This document shows, in pieces, positions 40,178 through 48,778 of a stretch of DNA of 64,000 bases. The notes below the pieces were generated by a model. That model worked only from the letters and a program-made list of their open reading frames with translations, was not told the DNA's origin and searched no databases. Source of the stretch: Pseudochelatococcus sp047501465 (lineage in GTDB: Bacteria > Pseudomonadota > Alphaproteobacteria > Rhizobiales > Beijerinckiaceae). Within the stretch, counting starts at the first letter, position 1; every line of letters starts with the position of its first letter. The position numbers were made by a program, and so were the translations under genes. The stretch covers positions 1,116,001 to 1,180,000 of the forward strand of contig NZ_JAZDRL010000001.1 of assembly GCF_047501465.1 (NCBI RefSeq), written 5' to 3'.

Positions 40178-41503
40178 GTGTACGGTCAGGACACCATCGT
40201 AGCAGTAGCCACAGGCGCGGGACGCTCGGCAATTGCCGTGCTGCGTCTTTCTGGCCCACAAACACGCGCCATTCTTGAAGCGGTGATGGGGTCAGTGCCC
40301 AAACCGCGCATGGCCTCTCTACGCGCTATTCGGGCGCTTGATGGCACGGTGCTTGATCGTGCACTGGTGCTTTATTTCGCTTCACCCGCGAGTTTTACGG
40401 GCGAAGAGGTGGCCGAGTTTCATCTGCATGGCGGGCAGGCGGTTGTTTCTGCGGTTATGCGCCGACTGGTGGAGACGGGTCTTTGCAGATTGGCAGAGCC
40501 GGGTGAGTTTTCACGTCGCGCCTTTTTGAATGGCAAGCTCGATCTGGCTGAAGCAGAAGGCATTGCCGATCTGATTGATGCTGAGACCGAAGCACAGCGT
40601 CGTCAAGCTATTCGCCAATTAGAGGGATCGCTCTCGCAGGCAGTCGAATCCTGGCGGGCACGTTTGATAGATGCGATGGCGCTGACAGAAGCGTCACTCG
40701 ATTTTTCAGACGAAGGCGATGTGCCGGAAGGGTTGATTGAGGAGGCGGTTGAAATCGTTGCGGCTGTTCAGAACGAGCTTATCTCAGCCCTGGATGATAA
40801 CCGTTCTGGTGAGCGTTTGCGTGAAGGGTTTACGGTGGTTATCGTTGGTGCGCCCAATGTGGGTAAATCGACATTGCTCAATCGCATTGCTGGCCGAGAT
40901 GTCGCTATCGTGTCGCCAATTGCAGGCACCACACGAGACCTGATCGAGCTACGGTGCGATCTTAGCGGCACTCCTGTGGTGTTTGTCGATACGGCCGGCT
41001 TGCGTGAAACCAGTGATCCAATTGAACGAGAAGGCGTGGAGCGTGCCCGGAAACGTGCCGATGCTGCTGATCTTGTGCTCTATCTCACGGATAATGACAG
41101 CGCTTGCGCACCCATAATACCTCATACAGAGCTGGGCACGGGCAGTGTAGACACCTTGATCGTATGCACAAAAAGCGATCTCCAACCTACAGCAGAAGCG
41201 CAAATCGCGGTTTCAGCCAAGACAGGGGAGGGCATTGATCAGCTGCTGGCATTAATCGAGCAACGGATTGCATCCACCTATGGCGGCCAGACAGCGCTTG
41301 TTACCCGTGAACGCCATCGTATTGCTTTTCTGGATGCCAAGGCACATCTGTCGCGTGTTGTTGGAGCGCGCCCTAATATGCCACCGGAATTGCTCGCGGA
41401 AGACATCCGTTTAGGGACGCGGGCATTAGGGCGTATAACTGGACGTGTGGATGTTGAAGAAGTGCTCGATCGGTTATTTTCGGGCTTCTGCATCGGCAAA
41501 TAG
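40178..41503 (+). CDS. mnmE: tRNA modification GTPase MnmE
   Basis: MnmE works with MnmG to add the cmnm5 group to the wobble U of several tRNAs. The 441-residue protein starts with GTG after GGAG and has DTIVAVATGAGRSAIAVLRL, then the G domain GAPNVGKSTLLNRIAGRD, AGTTRD and the C-terminal FCIGK whose Cys is conserved. All G motifs look intact, although the G4 is the less usual VCTKSDL. mnmG follows. Confidence 0.96.
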   Translation: MYGQDTIVAVATGAGRSAIAVLRLSGPQTRAILEAVMGSVPKPRMASLRAIRALDGTVLDRALVLYFASPASFTGEEVAEFHLHGGQAVVSAVMRRLVETGLCRLAEPGEFSRRAFLNGKLDLAEAEGIADLIDAETEAQRRQAIRQLEGSLSQAVESWRARLIDAMALTEASLDFSDEGDVPEGLIEEAVEIVAAVQNELISALDDNRSGERLREGFTVVIVGAPNVGKSTLLNRIAGRDVAIVSPIAGTTRDLIELRCDLSGTPVVFVDTAGLRETSDPIEREGVERARKRADAADLVLYLTDNDSACAPIIPHTELGTGSVDTLIVCTKSDLQPTAEAQIAVSAKTGEGIDQLLALIEQRIASTYGGQTALVTRERHRIAFLDAKAHLSRVVGARPNMPPELLAEDIRLGTRALGRITGRVDVEEVLDRLFSGFCIGK

Positions 41504-41522
41504 CCGCATTTATCATACATGG

Positions 41523-41538
41523 TGTTTCACGTGAAACA
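41523..41538. promoter_or_regulatory. parS: parS site (perfect), between mnmE and mnmG
   Basis: TGTTTCACGTGAAACA is the exact 16-bp parS palindrome bound by ParB, in the mnmE-mnmG spacer, 20 bases after the mnmE stop. Confidence 0.93.
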
Positions 41539-41728
41539 TCGTCTGAATTTCTATGAAGACAGATAAGTTTGTACGGGCTATATACCCAAGCATCTTCACG
41601 CTCATATCAGGGCGATGATGTTATTTTTTTACTGAGTCGACGCATTTTTGGATAAGCACTACCGCTTTTCTGAAATGCTATTGCACTGGCTTTAATTCTG
41701 AATTCACAGCTATGAAATGACGGCCTGA

Positions 41729-43633
41729 ATGATGTGCGCAGCAAATATGATTGGTGAAACCCGTTATGACGTTATTGTCGTTGGGGGAGGGCACGCTGGA
41801 ACCGAGGCATCGGCAGCCGCTGCCCGTTATGGTGCGCGTGTTGCGTTAATTACGCATCAGTTTGCAACCATTGGCGCTATGTCGTGTAACCCGGCTATCG
41901 GTGGTTTGGGCAAGGGCCATTTGGTGCGTGAAGTTGATGCGCTGGATGGCATCATGGCCCGCGCAGCAGATCAGGGTGGCATCCAGTTTCGTGTTCTTAA
42001 TCGCCGCAAAGGTCCCGCAGTACGTGGTCCGCGCGCGCAGGCAGACCGTAAATTATATGCTGCAGCCGTGCAAAATATGATCAGGGAAACCGAAAATCTA
42101 TCGGTGATAGAAGGGGAAGCCTGCAACCTGATCATGGACAATGGCCACTGCAAAGGCGTCATCCTCAATGATGGGCGCATGCTGCAGGCTGGTGCAGTTG
42201 TGCTAACAACGGGCACATTCTTGCGTGGTTTGATTCATATTGGTGAAAAGAAAATCAAGGCGGGCCGTATTGGCGAGGCACCTGTTGAAGGGCTATCATC
42301 AACCCTGATCGCGCATGGTTTAACTCTCGGACGCCTCAAAACAGGCACGCCTGCAAGGCTTGATGGTCGCACAATCAATTGGGATGTGCTGGAAATGCAG
42401 GCCGGGGATGAAAATCCCGAACCATTTTCACTGCTGACCGAAACGCTGCCCAATCGGCAAATTGCGTGTGGTATTACCCGCACGACGGCTGAAACACATA
42501 CTATTATCCGCAATAACATTCATCGCTCACCGCTTTATGCAGGTGTAATCGAGAGCCGTGGCCCGCGTTATTGTCCGTCGATTGAGGATAAAGTGGTGCG
42601 CTTCGCCGATCGCGAGAGTCATCAAATTTTCCTTGAACCTGAAGGTCTTGATGACCATACAGTTTATCCCAATGGCATTTCAAGCTCATTGCCCGAAGAT
42701 GTGCAGGAAGCATTCATTCGCTCAATGCCGGGCCTGGAGCAGGTAGGGATTATTCAATCTGGCTATGCGATTGAGTATGACTATGTTGATCCACGTCATC
42801 TCGAAGTCACACTGGAAACCCGTAATATCCCTGGGCTGTTCCTTGCTGGACAGATTAACGGAACAACAGGCTATGAAGAAGCAGCCGCACAAGGACTGGT
42901 TGCTGGTTTAAATGCTGCTCGTAAGGCGGGCGGGCAGGATGGTGCCGTGTTTGACCGTGCAGAAGGCTACATCGGTGTGATGATCGATGATCTCACCACT
43001 CATGGTGTAAGCGAACCTTATCGCATGTTCACGTCGCGCTCAGAATATCGTTTAAGCCTGCGTGTCGACAATGCTGATGAGCGCTTGACCAAAAAAGGCG
43101 TTGCACTTGGTTGTGTAGGAGCGCAACGGGCAGCGTTTCACGTGAAACGTCAAAATACCCTGGCCGAATGGCGCGAGCGTCTCAATACCTGGAGCCTTAC
43201 GCCTACTGAAGCTAAAAAGCATGGCTTGTCTCTAAATCGAGATGGTCAGCGCCGTTCTGCTTTCCAGCTATTATCCTACCCGGACTTTTCGATTGATCAG
43301 TTGGCGTCTATTTGGCCTGAGATGAATGAGATGCCAAATTGGCTGCGCGAGCGGTTAGAGACTGACGCTGTTTATGCCGTTTATCTCAACCGTCAAAATG
43401 ATGATATTGAAGCCTATCGCCGTGACGAAGCGCTGATGCTGCCAAGCGATTTGCCTTTTGACACGCTGCAAGGGCTTTCGAGTGAACTGCGTCAAAAACT
43501 CACAAATGTGCGGCCAGCCACTTTGGGACAGGCTGCACGTATTGAAGGTATGACGCCAGCAGCTCTCACTATTCTTTCAGCACACGCTGGGAAAAATCGT
43601 CGACGCGCGCAAATAGAGACGGCCTCAGCATGA
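41729..43633 (+). CDS. mnmG: tRNA uridine 5-carboxymethylaminomethyl modification enzyme MnmG (GidA)
   Basis: MnmG is the FAD/NADH-binding partner of MnmE in wobble-uridine modification. The 634-residue protein has the FAD motif VIVVGGGHAGTEA, the SCNPAIGGLGKGHLVREVDA block and GPRYCPSIEDKVVRF, plus GQINGTTGYEEAAAQG near the middle. Two adjacent ATGs (41729, 41732) are possible starts. A parS-like palindrome lies in the coding region at 43134-43149. The stop overlaps the rsmG start as ATGA. Confidence 0.97.
   Translation: MMCAANMIGETRYDVIVVGGGHAGTEASAAAARYGARVALITHQFATIGAMSCNPAIGGLGKGHLVREVDALDGIMARAADQGGIQFRVLNRRKGPAVRGPRAQADRKLYAAAVQNMIRETENLSVIEGEACNLIMDNGHCKGVILNDGRMLQAGAVVLTTGTFLRGLIHIGEKKIKAGRIGEAPVEGLSSTLIAHGLTLGRLKTGTPARLDGRTINWDVLEMQAGDENPEPFSLLTETLPNRQIACGITRTTAETHTIIRNNIHRSPLYAGVIESRGPRYCPSIEDKVVRFADRESHQIFLEPEGLDDHTVYPNGISSSLPEDVQEAFIRSMPGLEQVGIIQSGYAIEYDYVDPRHLEVTLETRNIPGLFLAGQINGTTGYEEAAAQGLVAGLNAARKAGGQDGAVFDRAEGYIGVMIDDLTTHGVSEPYRMFTSRSEYRLSLRVDNADERLTKKGVALGCVGAQRAAFHVKRQNTLAEWRERLNTWSLTPTEAKKHGLSLNRDGQRRSAFQLLSYPDFSIDQLASIWPEMNEMPNWLRERLETDAVYAVYLNRQNDDIEAYRRDEALMLPSDLPFDTLQGLSSELRQKLTNVRPATLGQAARIEGMTPAALTILSAHAGKNRRRAQIETASA
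43134..43149. promoter_or_regulatory. parS: Near-parS palindrome within mnmG (14/16)
   Basis: CGTTTCACGTGAAACG keeps the 14-bp core GTTTCACGTGAAAC and changes only the outermost base on each side symmetrically, so the site stays palindromic. It is read as AFHVKRQ in the protein. Confidence 0.85.
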
Positions 43634-44304
43634 CGATGAACTCACACCGCGATAATGTTGAGCAGCAAAAGCAAGACCTGCTTCGCCAATTCCCTGTTTC
43701 ACGTGAAACAATGGAGCGATTGACGATCCTCGCGCATGAATTGCGTCGGTGGCAAGCGGTTAAGAATCTTGTTGGTCCAGCAACTCTTGATCAGGTTTGG
43801 ACGCGGCACATCGCCGACTCGTTGCAGTTATTTAACTGCGCGCCAGACGCTCGGCGATGGGTAGATTTTGGTTCAGGTGCTGGTTTTCCAGGTATTGTGC
43901 TTGGCATTTTGTTGCGCGGATGTGACGGCGGTCAGATTGATCTGGTGGAGAGCAACGGCCGCAAATGTGCCTTTCTGCGTCATGCTATTCGCGCAACAGG
44001 GGCGCGTGCAGTTGTGCATGAAGGCCGCATAGCGGATGTGCTACCGAAGTTGGTTGTGCAGCCGATTGAGATTGTAACGGCGCGTGCTTTGGCATCTCTG
44101 ACTGAGCTTTTGAGCATGTCAAATGAGCTGTTGAGAAACGGTGCAATTGGCGTGTTTCCTAAAGGGCAGGACTGGGAGAGCGAATTGACCGAGGCGCGCA
44201 AATCCTGGAAGATCAACGTGGATACACTGCCAAGCAAGATCGATTCACGTGGTCGTATCCTTATCATTCGCGAGCTTCAAGAAGGCGGTGTCGGTCATGA
44301 ATGA
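43630..44304 (+). CDS. rsmG: 16S rRNA (guanine527-N7)-methyltransferase RsmG (GidB)
   Basis: RsmG methylates N7 of G527 of 16S rRNA. The 224-residue protein has the SAM-binding WVDFGSGAGFPGIVLGI, DLVESNGRKCAFLRH and VTARALASLTELL. It overlaps mnmG by four bases and parA by eight. A perfect parS is embedded in its N-terminal coding part (43695-43710, read PVSRETM). Confidence 0.96.
   Translation: MTMNSHRDNVEQQKQDLLRQFPVSRETMERLTILAHELRRWQAVKNLVGPATLDQVWTRHIADSLQLFNCAPDARRWVDFGSGAGFPGIVLGILLRGCDGGQIDLVESNGRKCAFLRHAIRATGARAVVHEGRIADVLPKLVVQPIEIVTARALASLTELLSMSNELLRNGAIGVFPKGQDWESELTEARKSWKINVDTLPSKIDSRGRILIIRELQEGGVGHE
43695..43710. promoter_or_regulatory. parS: parS site (perfect) within rsmG
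   Basis: TGTTTCACGTGAAACA is the exact parS palindrome, inside the 5' part of rsmG and about 600 bases before parA. Confidence 0.93.
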
Positions 44305-45157
44305 TGGAGACGTTTTGAGCGCGGCCGAAAACGGCATAGCCAAAGATCACGCCTCACTCAAAAGCATTCGTGTGCTTGCGCTGGCTAATCAAAAGGGTGG
44401 CGTCGGCAAAACCACCACTGCAATCAATCTTGGAACGGCATTGGCCGCTATTGGCGAGCGCGTGCTGATCATTGACCTTGATCCTCAGGGAAACGCATCA
44501 ACCGGGTTAGGTGTTGATCGCAAAAGCCGGAAAATATCCACGTATGATGTGATGGTCGGTACGGCAACATTGCAGGATGCCTTGCTGGAAACCGCAGTTC
44601 CCGGCCTTGCTGTGGCACCATCGACGCTTGATCTGCTCGGCGTGGAGCTTGAGATCGCTACCAGCAAGGATCGCGTGCATAGACTGAGCAATGCAATTGA
44701 TGTGCTGGGCAGAGAGGTGCAGCCTAAGGGCTTTACCTATGTGCTGATCGATTGCCCACCATCGCTGAATCTGCTCACTATTAACGCGCTGACGGCATCT
44801 AACGCCGTTCTGGTCCCACTACAATGCGAATTCTTTGCGTTGGAGGGGTTGAGCCAATTGTTGCGTACGGTGGAGCAAGTGCGTGTGTCGCTGAACCCCA
44901 ATCTTGGTATCCATGGCATTGTGCTGACTATGTTTGATCCGCGCAATAACCTTTCAAACCAGGTTGTTGCGGATGTGCGTCAGTTCATGGGCGCCAAGGT
45001 GTATGATACGATCATTCCGCGTAACGTGCGGGTGTCTGAAGCGCCTTCGCATGGTAAGCCTGTGTTGCTATACGATTTGAAGTGTGCCGGATCGCAGGCC
45101 TATCTCAAGCTTGCATCCGAAATCATACAGCGTGAGCGCGCATTACGCGCAGCTTGA
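44297..45157 (+). CDS. parA: Chromosome partitioning ATPase ParA
   Basis: ParA is the deviant Walker ATPase that moves ParB-parS complexes to new cell poles. It has LANQKGGVGKTTTAINLGTA with the signature Lys, DLDPQGNASTGLG and IDCPPSLNLLTINAL. The ATG at 44297 overlaps the end of rsmG by eight bases and gives 286 residues. A longer reading to 44249 lies within rsmG. parB follows after about 140 bases. Confidence 0.96.
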   Translation: MNDGDVLSAAENGIAKDHASLKSIRVLALANQKGGVGKTTTAINLGTALAAIGERVLIIDLDPQGNASTGLGVDRKSRKISTYDVMVGTATLQDALLETAVPGLAVAPSTLDLLGVELEIATSKDRVHRLSNAIDVLGREVQPKGFTYVLIDCPPSLNLLTINALTASNAVLVPLQCEFFALEGLSQLLRTVEQVRVSLNPNLGIHGIVLTMFDPRNNLSNQVVADVRQFMGAKVYDTIIPRNVRVSEAPSHGKPVLLYDLKCAGSQAYLKLASEIIQRERALRAA

Positions 45158-45297
45158 TCGTGCGTTATTAATATGGGACAGCGCGTCGTTTCGCTGATGC
45201 AATACCCTCTGTTTTGTTTGAACATCGAATTGAAAAGTGGCCCCTCTTTCTGATCGATGTATTGTTTTAAAGTAGATCTGCGCTGATGGAGAGCGAT

Positions 45298-46185
45298 ATG
45301 GCTGATGATACAAACCGTTCCCGTCTTGGGCGTGGACTTGCTGCGCTCATTGGTGATGTCGGTGAGGAATTCGGCGGGCAGTCGCGCCAGCCAGCATCTG
45401 GCTTGCAGCGTGTGCCGATTGAGTTTCTACGCGCCAATCCGCGCAATCCTCGCAAGATGTTCGACCATGAAGCATTGGAAGACCTTGCGGCATCCATTCG
45501 TGAGCGTGGGCTAATCCAGCCTATCGTCGTGCGCTCAATGCCGAATATTGCTGATGTATATGAGATTATTGCCGGTGAACGGCGTTGGAGAGCAGCGCAG
45601 CGGGCTAATCTGCATCAGGTGCCAATTGTGGTGGTGGAGGCTGATGATCGTGTTGCGCTTGAAATCGCCATTATCGAAAACGTTCAGCGCGCGGATCTGA
45701 ATCCCTTGGAAGAAGCTGCCGGCTATGAGCAGCTTATTGCTGAGTTTAATTATTCTCAGAACGATCTTGCGCAAGTCATCGGCAAGAGCCGGAGCCATGT
45801 GGCGAATACCTTGCGGCTCACCAAGTTGCCAGCGTCGATCAAGAAGCTCGTGAATGAGGGTATTCTGTCGGCAGGTCATGCGCGCGCGCTGCTTTCGGTT
45901 GCGGACCCGGAAGCTGTGGCACGGAAAATCATTGAAGAAGGGCTGACCGTTCGCGATGTCGAGCGTATTGCGCAGCTTGAAGCGCAAACGGACCCGAAAG
46001 CAAATGTGGCAGAGCCAACGGCAAAGCCGGAGAAAGACCCTGATACGCGTGCGCTTGAGCAAGCGCTTGAAGACGTTTTAGGGCTTTCGGTAGCAATCGC
46101 ACACAAAGCCAACGGCGGTGAGATCAAGCTACGCTACAAAACCCTCGAACAACTGGATGCACTATGCCGCCGACTCCGTGGCTGA
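45298..46185 (+). CDS. parB: Chromosome partitioning protein ParB
   Basis: ParB binds parS and spreads as a CTP-dependent clamp. The protein starts MADDTNRSRLGRGLAALIGD and has RANPRNPRKMF, the CTP-binding GERRWRAAQRA, IENVQRADLNPLEEA, and the helix-turn-helix VIGKSRSHVANTLRL. A C-terminal dimer domain follows. The ATG at 45298 has GGAGAG in front; the ATG at 45286 is less well placed. Five parS-like sites lie between 33.1 and 43.7 kb. Confidence 0.96.
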   Translation: MADDTNRSRLGRGLAALIGDVGEEFGGQSRQPASGLQRVPIEFLRANPRNPRKMFDHEALEDLAASIRERGLIQPIVVRSMPNIADVYEIIAGERRWRAAQRANLHQVPIVVVEADDRVALEIAIIENVQRADLNPLEEAAGYEQLIAEFNYSQNDLAQVIGKSRSHVANTLRLTKLPASIKKLVNEGILSAGHARALLSVADPEAVARKIIEEGLTVRDVERIAQLEAQTDPKANVAEPTAKPEKDPDTRALEQALEDVLGLSVAIAHKANGGEIKLRYKTLEQLDALCRRLRG

Positions 46186-46195
46186 GGATGTATTG

Positions 46196-46317
46196 ATCTT
46201 CGCGCCATGGTGGCCTGCAAATGGAGGCTTTCTGCGCTTCCGGTGCTCACGTACTTATGTACGCTGCGCGCCGGTTCTCGAAAACCACCATTTTCGGCTC
46301 ACCCAGACACGAAGCTC
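46196..46317. repeat. Intergenic palindromic repeat, long form, after parB
   Basis: Bases 46196-46224 match the reverse complement of the hairpin at 54580-54617 at 28 of 29 positions. The element continues with an imperfect palindrome centred on GTACTTATGTAC (CCGG on both ends) and an AAACCACCATTTTCGG tail. It starts 10 bases after parB. No reading frame across it resembles a protein. Confidence 0.6.
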
Positions 46318-46390
46318 AACACATCCTGCGGGTATTGGAGCGTGATTTATTATTCTGCTTGATTATGGAAGTTGTTGATTTTTATTAAAA

Positions 46391-46426
46391 AAGCCGGGAA
46401 GCGCTCTTATATGCGCTTCCCGGCTT
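46391..46426. terminator. Strong terminator between parB and ppa
   Basis: AAGCCGGGAAGCGC (46391-46404) pairs perfectly with GCGCTTCCCGGCTT (46413-46426) and is flanked by A- and T-rich runs, so it works in both directions. Confidence 0.88.
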
Positions 46427-46441
46427 TGTTTGTTTTAAGCG

Positions 46442-46479
46442 GTTTGCGTTTAATTTGATTATTCAAATGAACGCAAGTT
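46442..46479. repeat. Intergenic palindromic repeat, copy 2 (TTGCGTTTA type)
   Basis: TTGCGTTTAATTTGA (46444-46458) pairs with TCAAATGAACGCAA (46463-46476). It resembles the inverted copy at 40101-40138. A shorter relative may lie at about 5738-5765. It sits just beyond the ppa stop. Confidence 0.62.
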
Positions 46480-46496
46480 CCTCTTCTGGCAGTAAT

Positions 46497-47039
46497 TTAC
46501 TTGCTGGCCTTTTGAGCAGCTTCGCGTTCGATGCCTTCGACGATCATCTTGCGCGCCTCTTCCGCATCGCCCCAGCGAACGATCTTGACCCATTTGCCCT
46601 TTTCAAGATCCTTATAGTGCTCGAAGAAGTGCTCAATCTGTTGCAGTGTGATTTCTGGCAGATCAGTGTGGTTGGTGACGCGGTCGTAGCGGCGCGTCAG
46701 CTTGGATGAAGGAACGGCGATGATTTTCTCATCCTGACCAGCTTCGTCTTCCATGATCAACACACCGATTACGCGCGCAGAAATCACTGAACCAGGGATA
46801 AGAGCGCGCGTGTTAACGACGAGAACATCGCATGGATCACCATCGCCCGATAGCGTGTGTGGAATGAAGCCGTAGTTTCCGGGGTAGCGCATCGGCGTGT
46901 ACAAGAACCGGTCAACAAACAGCGTGCCTGATTCCTTGTCCAGCTCGTACTTGATTGGCTCGCCGCCGATCGGCACCTCAATGATTACGTTTACATCGTG
47001 AGGGGGATTTTTGCCGATGGCAATCGCGTCAAGACGCAT
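46497..47039 (-). CDS. ppa: Inorganic pyrophosphatase
   Basis: The enzyme hydrolyses PPi to drive biosynthesis. The 180-residue family I protein has NVIIEVPIGGEPIKYELDKE, then YPGNYGFIPHT and the active-site DGDPCDVLV with its Mg-binding Asp residues. The length is normal. It runs opposite to parB, with the terminator and repeat between them. Confidence 0.96.
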   Translation of the reverse strand: MRLDAIAIGKNPPHDVNVIIEVPIGGEPIKYELDKESGTLFVDRFLYTPMRYPGNYGFIPHTLSGDGDPCDVLVVNTRALIPGSVISARVIGVLIMEDEAGQDEKIIAVPSSKLTRRYDRVTNHTDLPEITLQQIEHFFEHYKDLEKGKWVKIVRWGDAEEARKMIVEGIEREAAQKASK

Positions 47040-47394
47040 GAGGAAACTCCTGAAAGGGCTGATATTGCATTATCCCGACAGGCAGAGAGCCAAGGATAAT
47101 ACACGTCTAAAAGAGGTGGTCATGCGCCGATCTACTAAAAATCGGGCGTGACCGTGATAAGTTCAACCATAAGGCAAGACACGAGGTTAGCATGAAATGC
47201 AGTCTAGGAAGATTGCTTAAATTTCTAACCATTTGATTGTAATAGTCAATTTTAAGAAAGTGTCGGCCTTTTGGGTGCTATGGTGAGTAAGCGAAAACAA
47301 CGCGGGTTATCGCTACGCCATCAGCGGCGGCTCTTTCTACAGCATCGCGCGTAAAAGTGAAATCAGCTTTTAAGATTCGCAAAGTGCAAAGACA
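47040..47394. other. Intergenic region between the GNAT and ppa genes
   Basis: No gene is seen. An imperfect inverted repeat at 47118-47153 (GGTCATGCGCCGAT with ATCGGGCGTGACC) lies about 240 bases past the GNAT stop, read leftwards, and may end its transcript. The ppa promoter should be in 47040-47115. Confidence 0.45.
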
Positions 47395-47901
47395 TCAAGG
47401 GAAGACATATGCCACGCGCACAAGGGCAGCGCCCCCAACACGAATATTCTCGCTAGCCTCCAGCCGTCCGCCGAGGCGTTCATAAAACCGGCAGGCGCGA
47501 TCGTTTTCCTGCAGCGCCCACACAGCCAGCCCCTTGCGGCGGTGCATGGCAAGCTCTCGCCGTGCGGTGGCGAAAAGCTGTGTGCCCAGACCAATGCCTT
47601 GAAAGACTGGATCCAGGTAGAGTTCGTCAATTTCCCCCTGCTGCGAAAGCGTCAAGCTGCGGCTGGCGCCAAAGGTAGCATAGCCCGCAATACGATCACC
47701 AAGATCGAGAACAATGACTGAGCGGGTGCGGTTGGCAGTCTTTTGCCACCATGCTGGGCCACGGTAAGCGATCATCCGTTCCAGCGCCACGCCGGGGATA
47801 ACACCGCGATAGGCTTCCCGCCATGAAACATCATGGATTGCCGCCAGGGCTGAAGCGTCTGACGGGCGGGCCGCGCGTATGCTGACGACTACCTCATTCA
47901 T
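47395..47901 (-). CDS. GNAT family N-acetyltransferase
   Basis: The 168-residue protein has the GNAT acetyl-CoA fold: VSIRAARPSDASALAAIHD at the start, IDELYLDPVFQGIGLGTQLF as motif A, and WALQENDRACRFYERLGG as motif B. The substrate cannot be inferred. It lies upstream of ppa on the same strand with a 355-base gap. It starts about 145 bases from the divergent phosphatase gene. Confidence 0.88.
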   Translation of the reverse strand: MNEVVVSIRAARPSDASALAAIHDVSWREAYRGVIPGVALERMIAYRGPAWWQKTANRTRSVIVLDLGDRIAGYATFGASRSLTLSQQGEIDELYLDPVFQGIGLGTQLFATARRELAMHRRKGLAVWALQENDRACRFYERLGGRLEASENIRVGGAALVRVAYVFP

Positions 47902-48045
47902 AATTTAAAGTGTAAAACGGCAATTGCAGAACGACAAGCAGCAATCCGGCAAACGCTGCCTGCATGAAGAAAATTTCACATTGGTTGTCGGCGCGCGCTA
48001 GGCCTGCTATGGCGTTGAGATTGTATTCTCGATAGCCGGGGCAAC

Positions 48046-48768
48046 GTGTTCAATCGTTTTTTAAAACCTGAAGTTCGCTACGCTCGCCGCATGGCGCGCA
48101 TCAAGCGCTGGGATGCGCCAATCCAGGGGTGGTGGGCGTATACGAAAGCTTATACCAACATGCTGTTGGTCGATCATGGTGTATTCCGTGAGATCTACCT
48201 TAACCGGCATCGCGTCACCGATCAGTTCTGGCGTGCGGCGCAGCCGTCACCCGGACAGGTGGCGCAGATCGCTCAATCAGGCGTGCGCACAATCGTAAAT
48301 CTGCGTGGCGGGCGCGAGCACGGCTCCTGGCCGCTGGAGCGGGATGCGTGTGCAGCTCATGGCATAACGCTGACTGAGTTCGTGGTGCGCTCACGCGAGG
48401 CGCCGAGCAAAGAAACTATTTTGTCGGCAAAAGATTTTTTTGATAAACTTGAGTATCCAGTGCTGGTTCACTGCAAATCCGGGGCTGATCGGGCTGGCTT
48501 TATGTCAGCGCTGTACCTGATTTTGCATGAGGGATTGACAGTTAGTGAGGCGGCAAACCAATTGGCATTTCGTTATGGCCATTTTCGCTTCGCCAAGACG
48601 GGTATTCTGGATGCATTTTTCGATCTTTATCAGCGCGATGGCGCATCCAAAGGCAAGGATTTCCTTGCCTGGGTGCGGGAAGATTATGATCCGGTGGCCT
48701 TAAAGGCGCAATTCCGTCCAAGCTTCTGGTCGACGCTACTCGTCGATGGCATCATGCATCGGGAATGA
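48046..48768 (+). CDS. Dual-specificity/tyrosine phosphatase-like protein
   Basis: The 240-residue cytosolic protein has the Cys-based phosphatase loop HCKSGADRAG (Cys, Arg), preceded by TDQFWRAAQPSPGQV and GVRTIVNLRG, as in the DSP-like family. It starts with GTG. It is first of a rightward run with a glycosyltransferase, a methyltransferase and an MsbA-like exporter. By context it may act on a phosphorylated lipid or sugar, but a protein substrate is equally possible. Confidence 0.85.
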   Translation: MFNRFLKPEVRYARRMARIKRWDAPIQGWWAYTKAYTNMLLVDHGVFREIYLNRHRVTDQFWRAAQPSPGQVAQIAQSGVRTIVNLRGGREHGSWPLERDACAAHGITLTEFVVRSREAPSKETILSAKDFFDKLEYPVLVHCKSGADRAGFMSALYLILHEGLTVSEAANQLAFRYGHFRFAKTGILDAFFDLYQRDGASKGKDFLAWVREDYDPVALKAQFRPSFWSTLLVDGIMHRE

Positions 48769-48778
48769 CATAAGCGAC

